From: Phormidesmis priestleyi Ana
GTDB taxonomy: Bacteria > Cyanobacteriota > Cyanobacteriia > Phormidesmidales > Phormidesmidaceae
Length of the DNA stretch: 64,000 nt
Reading direction: 5' to 3'
NCBI GenBank assembly: GCA_001314865.1
Contig: LJZR01000017.1
Span: 1 to 64,000 of the forward strand
The notes under the pieces are model-generated. The model was not told where the DNA came from, searched no databases, and worked only from the letters and a program-made list of their open reading frames with translations. The position numbers and the translations under genes were made by a program. Below are positions 15,768-25,027 of the stretch, one piece after another; position 1 is the first letter of the stretch; each line of letters begins with the position of its first letter.

Positions 15768-16976
15768 ATGCCTGTGCGAACCGATTCACAATCCTTCCAA
15801 GCAGATGTTTTAGCAGATGTTTTACAGCCAGCGAACAACCAGAGTGTCTCCTCCCTCAAAAATATAGCTCCGCAGAAGCGCACAGCACCCCAAAAAACGA
15901 ACAAAAGTATGCTACCGGCTCCCCCCAAAGACTCTCGACAGCGCTTTAAGCGCTATGTACAAACCTTGCAAGACAATATCTGCACCGGGCTTGAACGCTT
16001 AGATGGTGAGGCGAGGTTTCAAGAGGATATTTGGCAGCGAGAGAACGGCGGCGGCGGTCGCACTCGGGTCATTCGAGAAGGCGGCGTTTTTGAGCAAGGT
16101 GGCGTGAATTTTTCGGAGGTGTGGGGAAAGGGATTACCCCCTGCGATTATCAGCCAGTACCCAGAGGCAACCGGACATGACTTTTACGTCACCGGCACCT
16201 CTATGGTATTACACCCACGCAATCCCTATGTGCCGACTGTTCATCTTAACTATCGCTACTTTGAAGCAGGCCCTGTGTGGTGGTTTGGTGGTGGGGTCGA
16301 TCTCACACCTTACTATCCGGTTGTAGAAGATGTGGTTCATTTCCACAGGACAATAAAACAAGCCTGCGATCAGCATCATCCTGATTTTTATTCGGTTTTT
16401 AAGCCGTGGTGTGATGAGTACTTTTATCTGAAGCATCGGCAAGAAACCCGTGGGGTAGGGGGCATTTTCTTTGACTATCTCAACAGCCAAAGCAGCCTTT
16501 ACAATGGCCCTCATCCTGAGGGCGCAGCAGCACAAAAAAATCAAGCAAGTCAAACCAGTCAAGAAGTAAACCAGCAGGGCACGCCAGCATCTCACGCAGA
16601 ATCTTACAGTTGGGAAGCGCTATTTTCCTTTGTGCAGAGCTGTGGAAACTCATTTTTGCCAGCCTATTTGCCGATTGCTGAGCGGCATAAGGAACAGCCT
16701 TATGGCCAACGCGAACGCAATTTTCAACTGTATCGTCGGGGCCGCTATGTGGAGTTTAACTTGGTGTACGACCGAGGAACGGTGTTTGGCCTGCAAACCC
16801 AGGGGCGTACTGAATCGATTTTAATGTCACTGCCGCCCTTAGCCCGTTGGGAATATAGCTATACCCCCGAACCGGGCACTCCAGAAGCAAATTTGTATGA
16901 CACTTTTCTGCGCCCTCAAGATTGGGCGAACTGGAAAACAACAAAAACAAAAGCAACAAAAACAACAACTGTCTAA
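15768..16976 (+). CDS. hemF: Oxygen-dependent coproporphyrinogen III oxidase
   Basis: A 402-aa HemF, which converts coproporphyrinogen III to protoporphyrinogen IX with O2. Core motifs are clear: [52 protein letters not shown] and [16 protein letters not shown]. It is longer than usual because of about 47 extra N-terminal residues (a second ATG at 15909 would remove them) and a low-complexity insert of about 35 residues after SLYNGPHP. It leads a cluster with heme oxygenase 24-33 bp downstream and acsF after that. It is probably controlled from the site at 15645-15680. Confidence 0.95.
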   Translation: MPVRTDSQSFQADVLADVLQPANNQSVSSLKNIAPQKRTAPQKTNKSMLPAPPKDSRQRFKRYVQTLQDNICTGLERLDGEARFQEDIWQRENGGGGRTRVIREGGVFEQGGVNFSEVWGKGLPPAIISQYPEATGHDFYVTGTSMVLHPRNPYVPTVHLNYRYFEAGPVWWFGGGVDLTPYYPVVEDVVHFHRTIKQACDQHHPDFYSVFKPWCDEYFYLKHRQETRGVGGIFFDYLNSQSSLYNGPHPEGAAAQKNQASQTSQEVNQQGTPASHAESYSWEALFSFVQSCGNSFLPAYLPIAERHKEQPYGQRERNFQLYRRGRYVEFNLVYDRGTVFGLQTQGRTESILMSLPPLARWEYSYTPEPGTPEANLYDTFLRPQDWANWKTTKTKATKTTTV

Positions 16977-17009
16977 AGAACGCTCTATTCTTTTTCTGAG
17001 GTGCTTATT

Positions 17010-17771
17010 ATGTGCGCTCCTACTTCCATGTGTCCTCCTTTGGCACTTTGCTTAAGAGAAGGCACTCAACAGTCTCACAGCCTAGCTGAAAATACAGTTT
17101 TGATGAAATGCTTGCGCAATGGGCTGATCAGCGCAGAGCCTTTGCGGCAGTGGATGGCGAGCTTGTATTTTGTTTACAGTGCGCTAGAGCTGGAGATGTA
17201 TAATCACGCTGACCATCCGGTGATTGGCAGAATTTATTTTCCTCGCCTAGAGAGAACACTTCAGCTAGAGAACGATCTAGCCTTTTATTATGGCGATAAC
17301 TGGCGCCGCCAAATTCAGCCCTCTCGCAAAACAATTCGCTATGTGATGCGCCTTCATGCGATCGCCAACGATCAGCCTGCTCTGCTAGCAGCCCATGCCT
17401 ATGTTCGCTACATGGGCGATCTGTCGGGTGGTCAAGGGCTTCGCGCAAAAATTCGTTCAGCGCTGAAGCTGCCTGAGGGACTTGGAACAGCATTTTATGA
17501 GTTTGAAGGGTTGCCAACGGCTGAAACTCGGCGAGCATTCAAGGGAGTTTATAGAGATGCTCTCAATCAATTGCCAGTGGATACGCAGCTGGCTACCCAG
17601 CTAATTGAGGAGGCTAATTTGGCCTTTAAGCTCAATTGTGATGTGATGCATGAGCTAGCATCTCAGGTTAAGGCTACGGTGAGCGAAGCGACGTGGGAAC
17701 TCATTACCCATGAAAACCTACCCGGCAGTACAGCTCACCTGCCGCCGCCGATTGAATTAGTCTCAGCTTGA
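17010..17771 (+). CDS. ho: Heme oxygenase
   Basis: About 253 aa. It opens heme to biliverdin, the first step toward phycobilins, using O2 and reduced ferredoxin. The proximal His is in EGTQQSHSLAENT, and the distal helix is YMGDLSGGQGLR. The ATG at 17010 is preferred because GAGG ends 8 nt before it; an in-frame GTG at 17001 overlaps that site. Its place between hemF and acsF mirrors the low-oxygen chlAII-ho2-hemN set of Synechocystis, so it may be the second, ho2-like isoform; this needs the rest of the genome. Confidence 0.95.
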   Translation: MCAPTSMCPPLALCLREGTQQSHSLAENTVLMKCLRNGLISAEPLRQWMASLYFVYSALELEMYNHADHPVIGRIYFPRLERTLQLENDLAFYYGDNWRRQIQPSRKTIRYVMRLHAIANDQPALLAAHAYVRYMGDLSGGQGLRAKIRSALKLPEGLGTAFYEFEGLPTAETRRAFKGVYRDALNQLPVDTQLATQLIEEANLAFKLNCDVMHELASQVKATVSEATWELITHENLPGSTAHLPPPIELVSA

Positions 17772-17826
17772 TATGAGTCCCGGCTTGATATGAGTCCCGG
17801 ATTGATACTAGTCACGGCTTGATAGC

Positions 17827-17858
17827 GCGATCGCTCAAAAATTGAATCGAGCGATCGC
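17827..17858. terminator. HIP1-based hairpin between ho and acsF
   Basis: GCGATCGCTC and GAGCGATCGC form a 10-bp stem around a 12-nt loop. Both arms contain the HIP1 octamer. There is no T run, so it may attenuate transcription or protect the message rather than stop it. Just before it are degenerate copies of GGCTTGATATGAGTCCC. Confidence 0.45.
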
Positions 17859-17897
17859 AAACTTAAAACATAGATATTGAGAATGTGAGAAGAGCGT

Positions 17898-18968
17898 ATG
17901 ATCAGCACAGCAGCGTCAGGCAATAAGAGCCTTTTAGGAACAAAATCGACCATTGAAGAGAGTCTTTTAACACCCCGGTTTTACACCACAGATTTTGAGA
18001 AGGCAGCAGGATTAGATCTCTCTGAAGGGGAGACCGACCTAAAAGCAATGATCGCTGAAATGCGGGCGGACTATAACCGGCATCATTTTGTCCGAACAGA
18101 CCAGTTCAAACAGGACTGGAGCCATATTCAAGGCAAAGATAGAGAAGCGTTTGTTGACTATTTAGAACGCTCTTGCGTATCAGAATTTTCGGGCTTTTTA
18201 CTCTTTAAAGAACTCTCCCGACGCCTTAAAGATCGTCAGCCTTTACTGGCAGAAATTTTCTCGCTCATGGCCCGCGATGAAGCGCGTCATGCGGGTTTTC
18301 TCAACAAGGCAATGGCAGACTTTAACATCACGTTAGACCTTGCGAAACTCACGAAAAAACGCACCTATACATTTTTCCCAGTGGAATGGATTATTTATGC
18401 GGTGTATTTGTCTGAGAAAATTGGTTACTGGCGCTATATTTTGATTCATCGGCATTTGGCTAAGCATCCTGAAAATGCTTTTTATCCCTTATTTGACTAT
18501 TTTGAACCCTGGTGCCAGGATGAAAATCGTCATGGAGATATATTTAAGGCGTTGCTGCGATCGCAACCCAACATGTGGAAAACCTGGCAATCTCGCCTAT
18601 GGAGCCGCTTCTTTCTACTCTCTGTATTTGCCACTCACAGCCTCACCGTCCACGAGCGTACCGCATTTTATGAATCACTCGGACTCGATGCGACACAGTT
18701 TGATGTAGACGTTATCCGTGAAACCAACAACACTTCAGCCCGTGCTTTCCCTGTCATTCTCAACATAGATCATCCCGATTTCTTTAAACGGTTAGATCGC
18801 TGCGCAGCGCGCAACCTAAAGCTTAAAGCAATTGCCGAAAGCTCCGGCCCTAAACTGTGGCAATGGATCAGAAAAATTCCGTTGATAGCCGGTACTGTGT
18901 TAGATCTCATTCGACTTTATCTGATCAAACCGATTGATGCTGAAGCCTTACGAGAAGTGGTTCGATAA
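17898..18968 (+). CDS. acsF: Mg-protoporphyrin IX monomethyl ester oxidative cyclase
   Basis: A 356-aa di-iron AcsF/ChlA that forms the isocyclic ring of protochlorophyllide with O2. Diagnostic stretches are YNRHHFVRTDQF, CVSEFSGFLLFKELSRRL, MARDEARHAGFLNKAM and WCQDENRHGDIF, carrying the Glu and His iron ligands. The C terminus ends in a hydrophobic helix. It follows heme oxygenase by 126 bp on the same strand. Cyanobacteria often have two isoforms, one for low oxygen; the HxlR/ho/hemF context suggests this could be the low-oxygen one, but that is inference. Confidence 0.95.
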   Translation: MISTAASGNKSLLGTKSTIEESLLTPRFYTTDFEKAAGLDLSEGETDLKAMIAEMRADYNRHHFVRTDQFKQDWSHIQGKDREAFVDYLERSCVSEFSGFLLFKELSRRLKDRQPLLAEIFSLMARDEARHAGFLNKAMADFNITLDLAKLTKKRTYTFFPVEWIIYAVYLSEKIGYWRYILIHRHLAKHPENAFYPLFDYFEPWCQDENRHGDIFKALLRSQPNMWKTWQSRLWSRFFLLSVFATHSLTVHERTAFYESLGLDATQFDVDVIRETNNTSARAFPVILNIDHPDFFKRLDRCAARNLKLKAIAESSGPKLWQWIRKIPLIAGTVLDLIRLYLIKPIDAEALREVVR

Positions 18969-18994
18969 TGGTCATTTAGATGTAATGCTCATGA

Positions 18995-19070
18995 CTAAAC
19001 GCTTACATAACTAAGCGCTTACATAATTAAGCGCTTACATAATTAAGCGCTTACATAACTAAGCGCTTAA
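18995..19070. repeat. 16-bp tandem repeat, four copies, reaching into a gene end
   Basis: Four 16-bp units of the form CTAAGCGCTTACATAA run from 18995 to 19058, and a partial fifth continues to 19070. That last copy supplies the stop codon and final residues of the minus-strand gene ending at 19059. Each unit carries AAGCGCTT, a small palindrome. Confidence 0.9.
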
Positions 19071-19883
19071 TTGCTTTAGCTGCTCTAAACTCAAAACATC
19101 CACCGTCAGAACATAAACCGTGCTGCCCACATCAGGCGAATATACATTTAAATAAGAAATCTCGTCTGGATTATCGGGTGCAATCACTTCAAACACCCGA
19201 TGCCCTGTGTCGTCGATATCTTCTCGCTCAGTCAGTTGATAGCCCTGTGCCTCCAGCTGAGTAATTAACTGCTTAGCCATTTGACGAAAGTTACCGCTGA
19301 TTTTATGACAGCTTTCCACGCCATAGCAGCCAGACTCGGCACCTGTCAAATGCGGAAAATCATCACCCAAGCGAACCACCATGCCATATTCAGGACTAGC
19401 ATCAGGGAGTGAACTGACTTCCCCAGCAGCGGTAGTCGGCAATTCAACCCTGGGCGCAGGGGCAGTAGGAGCGACAGAGCCAGATGGCACAGGCTGAGAC
19501 TGAGACCGAGGCTGAGACTGTGGTTGAGGCCGAGGTGGGACAGCATCAGGAGGCATAATCTCGGCAGATATTAGAGGCTCTTCTGAAGGTAATTCTGGGA
19601 ATGCGACGACAGGCGCTGGTTGTAATTGAGACAGCGTAGGCGGACTCGGCTCAGCAGAGTTGGGGCGCTCGGCGATCGCGGGCAAACCTGCTGGCAGGCT
19701 GACAACATCCAGCGAAAGGGACTGCGAATCATCTGTTTCAGTAGTGGGCACTTCTCCTGAGGCTTCGACCGATGAAGCCTCCGACTCATTCGGCCACGGT
19801 AGCCTGAAAATCAGGCCATGAAAGCATAGGGAAAATAGAACGATTCCCCAAAATATTGGTTTTGACTTTTGAGTGCGCAACAC
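19059..19883 (-). CDS. Membrane-anchored proline-rich protein of unknown function
   Basis: A 274-aa protein. An N-terminal anchor (IFWGIVLFSLCFHGLIF) is followed by about 130 residues of Pro/Ser/Gln/Glu-rich linker with RPQPQSQPRSQSQP. A small globular C-terminal domain (about 165-274) contains a Cys pair in GCYGVESCHK, perhaps a disulfide. The layout resembles TonB-like periplasm-spanning proteins, but no TonB C-terminal motif is seen. It lies beside the iron-binding-protein gene futA, divergently, which makes an iron-uptake link possible but unproven. Its end is formed by a tandem repeat. Confidence 0.7.
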   Translation of the reverse strand: MLRTQKSKPIFWGIVLFSLCFHGLIFRLPWPNESEASSVEASGEVPTTETDDSQSLSLDVVSLPAGLPAIAERPNSAEPSPPTLSQLQPAPVVAFPELPSEEPLISAEIMPPDAVPPRPQPQSQPRSQSQPVPSGSVAPTAPAPRVELPTTAAGEVSSLPDASPEYGMVVRLGDDFPHLTGAESGCYGVESCHKISGNFRQMAKQLITQLEAQGYQLTEREDIDDTGHRVFEVIAPDNPDEISYLNVYSPDVGSTVYVLTVDVLSLEQLKQLSA

Positions 19884-20341
19884 TGACCGATGGGGGAGTT
19901 ATTTTTTGATAGAGCGACTAACCGTAAATTCTGCGGAGTTCATTGATAAGACACACAGTTAAGACCTACAGTTAAGACACACATCTCTTAATTAGGAAAG
20001 ACTCCTGCTAATATTACTGGCGAGCGTCCCTTAAAATCAACCCTGGAGCCTCACTCTACAGTGAACCGGCTTATACAATCTCTGTCATTCTCTGTCATTG
20101 AAGAGGATTTATAGCAAGGTCAACTGAAATAAGTTCTTATCAGCTGACAAAAAAAATCACCAAAATGACAGTGAATAACGACATACGCACTTATTCACGG
20201 GCTTATTCTAAGCGGGCATCATGCCGACCAGATCAGCCAAAAAGATACTTACACAAAGGTTACAAGCGTAAACATATAATCGAACTGCCTTTTTTCCTGA
20301 CTGTTCGTGGTAGCTTTTGGTCATTTTATTTTATTTTTATA
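19884..20341. other. Divergent intergenic region before futA
   Basis: No gene is seen. There are imperfect repeats of CACAGTTAAGAC near 19955-19985 and AT-rich stretches near 20320-20340 that probably contain the futA promoter, next to the Fur-like box. Confidence 0.4.
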
Positions 20342-20356
20342 TGAGAATAAATCTCA
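20342..20356. promoter_or_regulatory. Fur-like box upstream of futA
   Basis: TGAGAATAAATCTCA is a near-perfect 7-1-7 inverted repeat, the form known for Fur sites. It lies 61 bp before the futA start. Iron repression of futA by Fur is established in cyanobacteria; binding here is inferred. Confidence 0.7.
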
Positions 20357-20417
20357 TCAGTAGTAGAATGCTGTCATCCCAAATTTTACCGATCCCTATC
20401 AGCAAGGACAGCACAGT

Positions 20418-21470
20418 ATGAAGCTTTCACGACGATCATTAATGATTCGTGGCACTGCGGCCACCGCAGCCTTTGCAGCAACACAGGTATTTCGCCCTCG
20501 CAGAGCCAGCGCTCAGACAGGCGAAGTCAATCTTTATTCATCTCGCCACTACAACACAGATGACGAACTCTACGAAACCTTTACTAACCTCACAGGTATT
20601 CGAGTAAATTTGTTAGAAGGTGAAGCTGATGTATTACTAGAGCGGCTTAAAAGCGAAGGGGCCAATAGCCCAGCCGATGTATTTATGACCGTTGATGCAG
20701 GCATGTTATGGCGAGCTGAGCAAGCGGGTGTGTTTGCACCGATATCTTCTACCACCTTAACCAACCGGATTCCAGAGCACCTCCGACATCCTGACGGCAA
20801 ATGGTTTGGCTTTTCTAAAAGAGCTCGGGTAATCATGTACAACAAAGCAGCGGTCGATCCGGCAGATCTATCTACTTACGAAGATTTGGCTGATCCTCGC
20901 TGGCGTGGTCAAATTCTCACTCGCTCTTCAAGCCACATCTACAACCAGTCTTTGGTCGCCTCTTTAATTGAAACAAATGGGCTACAAGCCACAGAAGACT
21001 GGGCCGCTGCCCTGGTGAGTAATTTTGCTCGTAAGCCAGAAGGCAACGACCGAGCCCAAATCGAAGCGGCAGCAGCAGGACTAGGCAATTTGGCGATCGC
21101 CAACACCTACTATCTCCCTCGCTACCTAGAAGAAGAAACCCCTGCCAAAAAAGCAGTATTCGATCAAGTTGGCGTTTTCTTCCCAAATCAAGACGGTCGT
21201 GGAACCCATGTCAATATCAGCGGTGCGGGCGTAGTGGCAACTGCACCGCATGCGAATGCTGCTCAACAGTTTTTAGAATATCTAGCAGATACTGAAGCCC
21301 AAACGTTTTTTGCAAAAGCAAATAATGAGTATCCAGTGGTATCAGGAGCCGAGCTTGCACCAGCCGTAGCAGGCTTTGGCACCTTTAAAGACGATAGTAC
21401 TAACGTTTCTACTTACGGCATAAACCAGGCCGCAGCCGTACAGCTCATGGATAGGGTCGGCTGGGCTTAG
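20418..21470 (+). CDS. futA: Iron(III) ABC transporter periplasmic binding protein FutA
   Basis: A 350-aa iron-binding protein. The N terminus has a twin-arginine signal (SRRSLMIRG, then an Ala-rich stretch). The mature protein starts near QTGEVNLYSSRHYNTD, with the His and Tyr ligands of the FutA/IdiA family. Further Tyr ligands lie in IANTYYLPRYLEE. It delivers Fe(III) to FutB/FutC, which are not in this window. A Fur-like box upstream fits induction in low iron. Confidence 0.95.
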   Translation: MKLSRRSLMIRGTAATAAFAATQVFRPRRASAQTGEVNLYSSRHYNTDDELYETFTNLTGIRVNLLEGEADVLLERLKSEGANSPADVFMTVDAGMLWRAEQAGVFAPISSTTLTNRIPEHLRHPDGKWFGFSKRARVIMYNKAAVDPADLSTYEDLADPRWRGQILTRSSSHIYNQSLVASLIETNGLQATEDWAAALVSNFARKPEGNDRAQIEAAAAGLGNLAIANTYYLPRYLEEETPAKKAVFDQVGVFFPNQDGRGTHVNISGAGVVATAPHANAAQQFLEYLADTEAQTFFAKANNEYPVVSGAELAPAVAGFGTFKDDSTNVSTYGINQAAAVQLMDRVGWA

Positions 21471-22110
21471 CGCTAGAAAGTTGATCACATCATCGACCGC
21501 TCGGCAAAACCTCTGCGCCGATTAAATTCGCCAAAGCCCTGGGTCGTGTAATAGCGATGTCCTGTGCGCTCATTGAACACACAGATCTAGCCTCAGGGCT
21601 CTGGGGAAAGGACTTAATCCATGTCGATAATAGATAATCAGCAATAGGCAATTAACAATAAATAACCAACAATAGGCAACAGGCAATCAGCAATAGGCAA
21701 TCAGCAACAGGCAATCAGCAATAGGCAATCAATAGCAAATCCCTATAGGAATCTTGGTCTACCTGTAGAGTAGCAACTCATCCCCTCGCCAAGAGCGATA
21801 GACAGGTCAGAAAAAAGGCTACCCTCAAGGGATCATTAAGACTGTATAGTCCTGCTATATAAAGACTTTAAGCGTAGTTTTTTTGAGAAGTCGATGCCAT
21901 TTGTTCATAGTGAGCCTAATTATTTAATGAAATATAGGATCGTTGTGAAGATCATCTTCTGATAATTTTTCTTTATCATAGCTTCGCTTCTATGGGGCGC
22001 AATGTGAGCCCTCGAACAATACTGCCACTAAGCTCTCTGAATTGTCTTTCTAGGGAACTATGAATAGGGAATGAAAGTAGTCCTAATCAATTCTCTATGA
22101 TTGCTCCTAT
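21471..22110. other. 640-bp gene-free region
   Basis: No gene is seen. It contains degenerate tandem copies of a GGCAATCAGCAATA unit at about 21636-21734, then AT-rich sequence that should carry the promoter of the histidine kinase. Confidence 0.5.
21636..21734. repeat. Degenerate tandem repeat (GGCAATCAGCAATA unit)
   Basis: Six or so imperfect 14-15-bp copies alternate CAATAGG and CAACAGG. No coding frame is supported. Confidence 0.8.
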
Positions 22111-23934
22111 ATGGCAAAACCACGATTGCGTAATTTGCGTAAGCGCGTCAGACTACGCGACAAAATTGCGGCTGGATACTTAGGTGTTCTGATAATTTCA
22201 ATTGGTGGTGTCCTGCTCGGCTACCTCGTAGGTGATTATTTTGAGTACAAGTCTATTAAAACAGCAGAAGCTATTTCTGAGAGCTTAGATCATCTTAATC
22301 ACTTACAGGTCTCACTGCTTAGAACCCATAACTATAGATATCGATATCAATTGACATCTCAGAGCGAGGACGACTCGCTTCTAAATAATATTGACAACTT
22401 AATACAGCATCAATCAGAACTTGAGTCAACCTGGTTAACGTTGCAAAAATATACTGAAACAACGCCAGTAATATACGGCGTCAAAAATCCAACATTAATC
22501 CCTATTGAACGCTTTCTAATAAAGAACAATACGGCTTTCGAGGCTTACTGCGATGAGTTAGAGAAACTCGCTTTTGACCTTACCTCCCGACAGCCTCAAG
22601 TAAAAAATAGTGAAGCTTCAACTGTTAGTTTGAGATCAGCTGAGCCCAGTGTCAACATTTCCGATATAGATAATTTTTCTGAGGAACTCAGGACACTGAT
22701 TCAACAGATTAGATTACAATCCAATACGGCTAAGGCATCGATAGAATCTACTGATATTCTACGTTTTCAAATCTCAATAGGCTTTGTTTTAGTATCCATA
22801 GGCGTTGCATTGGCTTTGATTATAAAGCTTAGTCAGGCGATTACGGCTCCCTTAATTGCACTCAACCGGGTTGCTCGCGCTGTCACCAGTTCCCAAAATT
22901 TTACACTGCAAGCTCCTCTGCTGAGCTCTGATGAAGTCGGAGATTTGGCCGTTTCAATGAATCAACTCATTGTCTCTGTGCATGATCTCTTACAGCGGTT
23001 AGAAGACAAAACGCAGGCGATTACCGAACAAAAAACGAGTCTGGAACAGGCGATCGCAGCCTTACAAAATGCACAATTACAACTTATCCAGCAGGAAAAA
23101 ATGTCTGCATTAGGTAAGTTAGTTGCAGGAGTGGCCCATGAAATTAACAATCCAGTCAACTTTATTTACGGCAATATCGATCATACCAAACGGTATATCG
23201 AAGATTTGCTCTCGCTACTGTCGGTGTATCAGTTCTGTTATCCAGAACCGCTACCAAAAGTCCAAAACTGCCTTGAAGATCTTGATCTCGAATTTTTATC
23301 AAATGATTTGCCCAAGGTGATGCAGTCGATGCGACTAGGAGCCGAGCGCATCAAGCAAATTGTGGTATCTTTGCGTACCTTTTCTCGAATGGATGAGGCT
23401 GAGTATAAAACCGTTAATTTGCACGATGGGTTAGAGAGCACACTCGTCCTTTTGGAACACCGTCTTAAAGCCAATCCACCATCTCCGGCCATCCACATCA
23501 CAAAAACCTATGAAGATTTACCGCCTGTCGCCTGCTATGCAGGACAAATTAATCAGGTTTTTATGAATATTTTGACCAATGCAATTGATGCTTTAGAAGA
23601 ATCTCAGACCACGGATGCTGAAATTTTGATCTCCACTTCTGTACGCGCAGAACAAGCAATCATCACTATTTCAGACAACGGCCCTGGAATCACAAAAGCC
23701 ATCCAAGAAAAAATATTTGACCCCTTTTTCACAACCAAAGCGGTGGGCAAGGGAACCGGCATGGGGATGGCTATCAGCTATCAAATCGTTGTGAATAAGC
23801 ATCACGGTCAGCTGCTCTGTGACTCTTCTGTGGAAAAGGGCACAACATTTACTATCCAGTTACCCCTGAAACTGCTAGAGGGGAACCAGTCAACAGTTGA
23901 AGCCAAACAATTCAGTGTAAGCACTCCCTGTTAG
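22111..23934 (+). CDS. Membrane sensor histidine kinase
   Basis: A 607-aa kinase. Membrane segment 1 is at about residues 20-42 and segment 2 at about 222-242. They enclose a helical periplasmic sensor of about 180 residues without a recognised domain. A HAMP region and coiled coil (about 245-330) lead to the dimerisation helix with the phospho-acceptor His in [13 protein letters not shown]. The ATP domain has [10 protein letters not shown] (N box), ISDNGPGI and [13 protein letters not shown]. No receiver is fused and no response regulator is adjacent, so the partner is elsewhere. Confidence 0.92.
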   Translation: MAKPRLRNLRKRVRLRDKIAAGYLGVLIISIGGVLLGYLVGDYFEYKSIKTAEAISESLDHLNHLQVSLLRTHNYRYRYQLTSQSEDDSLLNNIDNLIQHQSELESTWLTLQKYTETTPVIYGVKNPTLIPIERFLIKNNTAFEAYCDELEKLAFDLTSRQPQVKNSEASTVSLRSAEPSVNISDIDNFSEELRTLIQQIRLQSNTAKASIESTDILRFQISIGFVLVSIGVALALIIKLSQAITAPLIALNRVARAVTSSQNFTLQAPLLSSDEVGDLAVSMNQLIVSVHDLLQRLEDKTQAITEQKTSLEQAIAALQNAQLQLIQQEKMSALGKLVAGVAHEINNPVNFIYGNIDHTKRYIEDLLSLLSVYQFCYPEPLPKVQNCLEDLDLEFLSNDLPKVMQSMRLGAERIKQIVVSLRTFSRMDEAEYKTVNLHDGLESTLVLLEHRLKANPPSPAIHITKTYEDLPPVACYAGQINQVFMNILTNAIDALEESQTTDAEILISTSVRAEQAIITISDNGPGITKAIQEKIFDPFFTTKAVGKGTGMGMAISYQIVVNKHHGQLLCDSSVEKGTTFTIQLPLKLLEGNQSTVEAKQFSVSTPC

Positions 23935-23937
23935 CAG

Positions 23938-23992
23938 TCACCTGTTACGCTCACCTATTAGCATTCACCTATTAGCGTTCACCTATCAGCGT
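23938..23992. repeat. 14-15-bp tandem repeat after the histidine kinase
   Basis: Four copies of TCACCTATTAGCGT with small changes, in the gap before the convergent yebC gene. Confidence 0.8.
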
Positions 23993-24148
23993 TTGATAGG
24001 GACCAGTGGCACAGTGAAATGAACCCTATCGCTAGGGAACACCGCCTTAGCCTTAGTCACCTTGTGCAGTGAGCGATTGAGTAACTCAATACTGCTAAAA
24101 CCTGACCCAATGAGTTTGCTCAGGTTAGCTACCGAGTTAGTGCGATCG

Positions 24149-24913
24149 CTAAGCCTGAGTCATCACCTCATCACTCAAATCAAAATTCGCCGTCACTGAC
24201 TGCACATCGTCTGACTCTTCTAAGGCATCCATCATTTTCATCAGCGATGCCGCCAACTCTGGATCTTCTACCGTCACTGTATTCGCCGGAATCCATCGCA
24301 AATCCACCTCACGCACATCGTACGCCTTTGCTTTGAGCACCTTACTCACCGCCTCTAGGCTAGGCACATCACAAAAAACCTCCGCTCCCGGCAAATCTTC
24401 ATCAATTTCATCCACCAGCTCGTAAGACTCCGCCCCCGCTTCCAAGGCATCTTCAAACAGCGATTCTTCCTCTATTTGCCCCGCTAGCGTAATCACACCT
24501 TTGTGCTCAAACATCCAGCCCACACAGCCTGTTTCACCCAGGTTGCCGCCATTTTTACCAAAGGCCGAACGCAGATCTGCCGCGGCCCGATTGCGATTGT
24601 CTGTGAGGGCCTCTATCAGCACCGCCACACCGCCAGGGCCATAGCCTTCATAGCGAATCGCCTCAAAATCGCCTTCGCCTGCTAAGTTGCCGCAGCCTTT
24701 GGCGATCGCACGGTCAATATTGTCATTTGGAAAGCCCGCCGCCTTCGCCTTATCAATCGCCGTCCGCAGCTGAAAATTGCCATCTGGGTCACCGCCGCCC
24801 TGCTTCGCCGCCACAATAATTTCTCGCGACAGCTTTGCAAACGACTTACCCCGTGCCGAATCAACCCGCGCTTTTTGTCGCTTAATATTTGCCCACTTAC
24901 TATGTCCTGCCAT
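24149..24913 (-). CDS. yebC: YebC/PmpR family protein
   Basis: A 254-aa member of a near-universal family. The N terminus MAGHSKWANIKRQKARVDSA is diagnostic, followed by FAKLSREIIVAAKQGGGDPD and the YEGYGPGGVAVLIEALTDN signature. Members act as transcription factors or help ribosomes through proline-rich stretches. It lies 114 bp upstream of the glucokinase stop on the same strand side, so glk may be read first and yebC after it. Confidence 0.96.
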   Translation of the reverse strand: MAGHSKWANIKRQKARVDSARGKSFAKLSREIIVAAKQGGGDPDGNFQLRTAIDKAKAAGFPNDNIDRAIAKGCGNLAGEGDFEAIRYEGYGPGGVAVLIEALTDNRNRAAADLRSAFGKNGGNLGETGCVGWMFEHKGVITLAGQIEEESLFEDALEAGAESYELVDEIDEDLPGAEVFCDVPSLEAVSKVLKAKAYDVREVDLRWIPANTVTVEDPELAASLMKMMDALEESDDVQSVTANFDLSDEVMTQA

Positions 24914-25027
24914 CAGTCCTGCATCGCTTTACGGTTTGCCTGTTGCCTAATTGCTGCTTACTTGCTGCTTGTTTGCTGCAATTTTACTGCCTTCTTTGCG
25001 CGATGCAGTACCCGGTGCTGTCATCGT

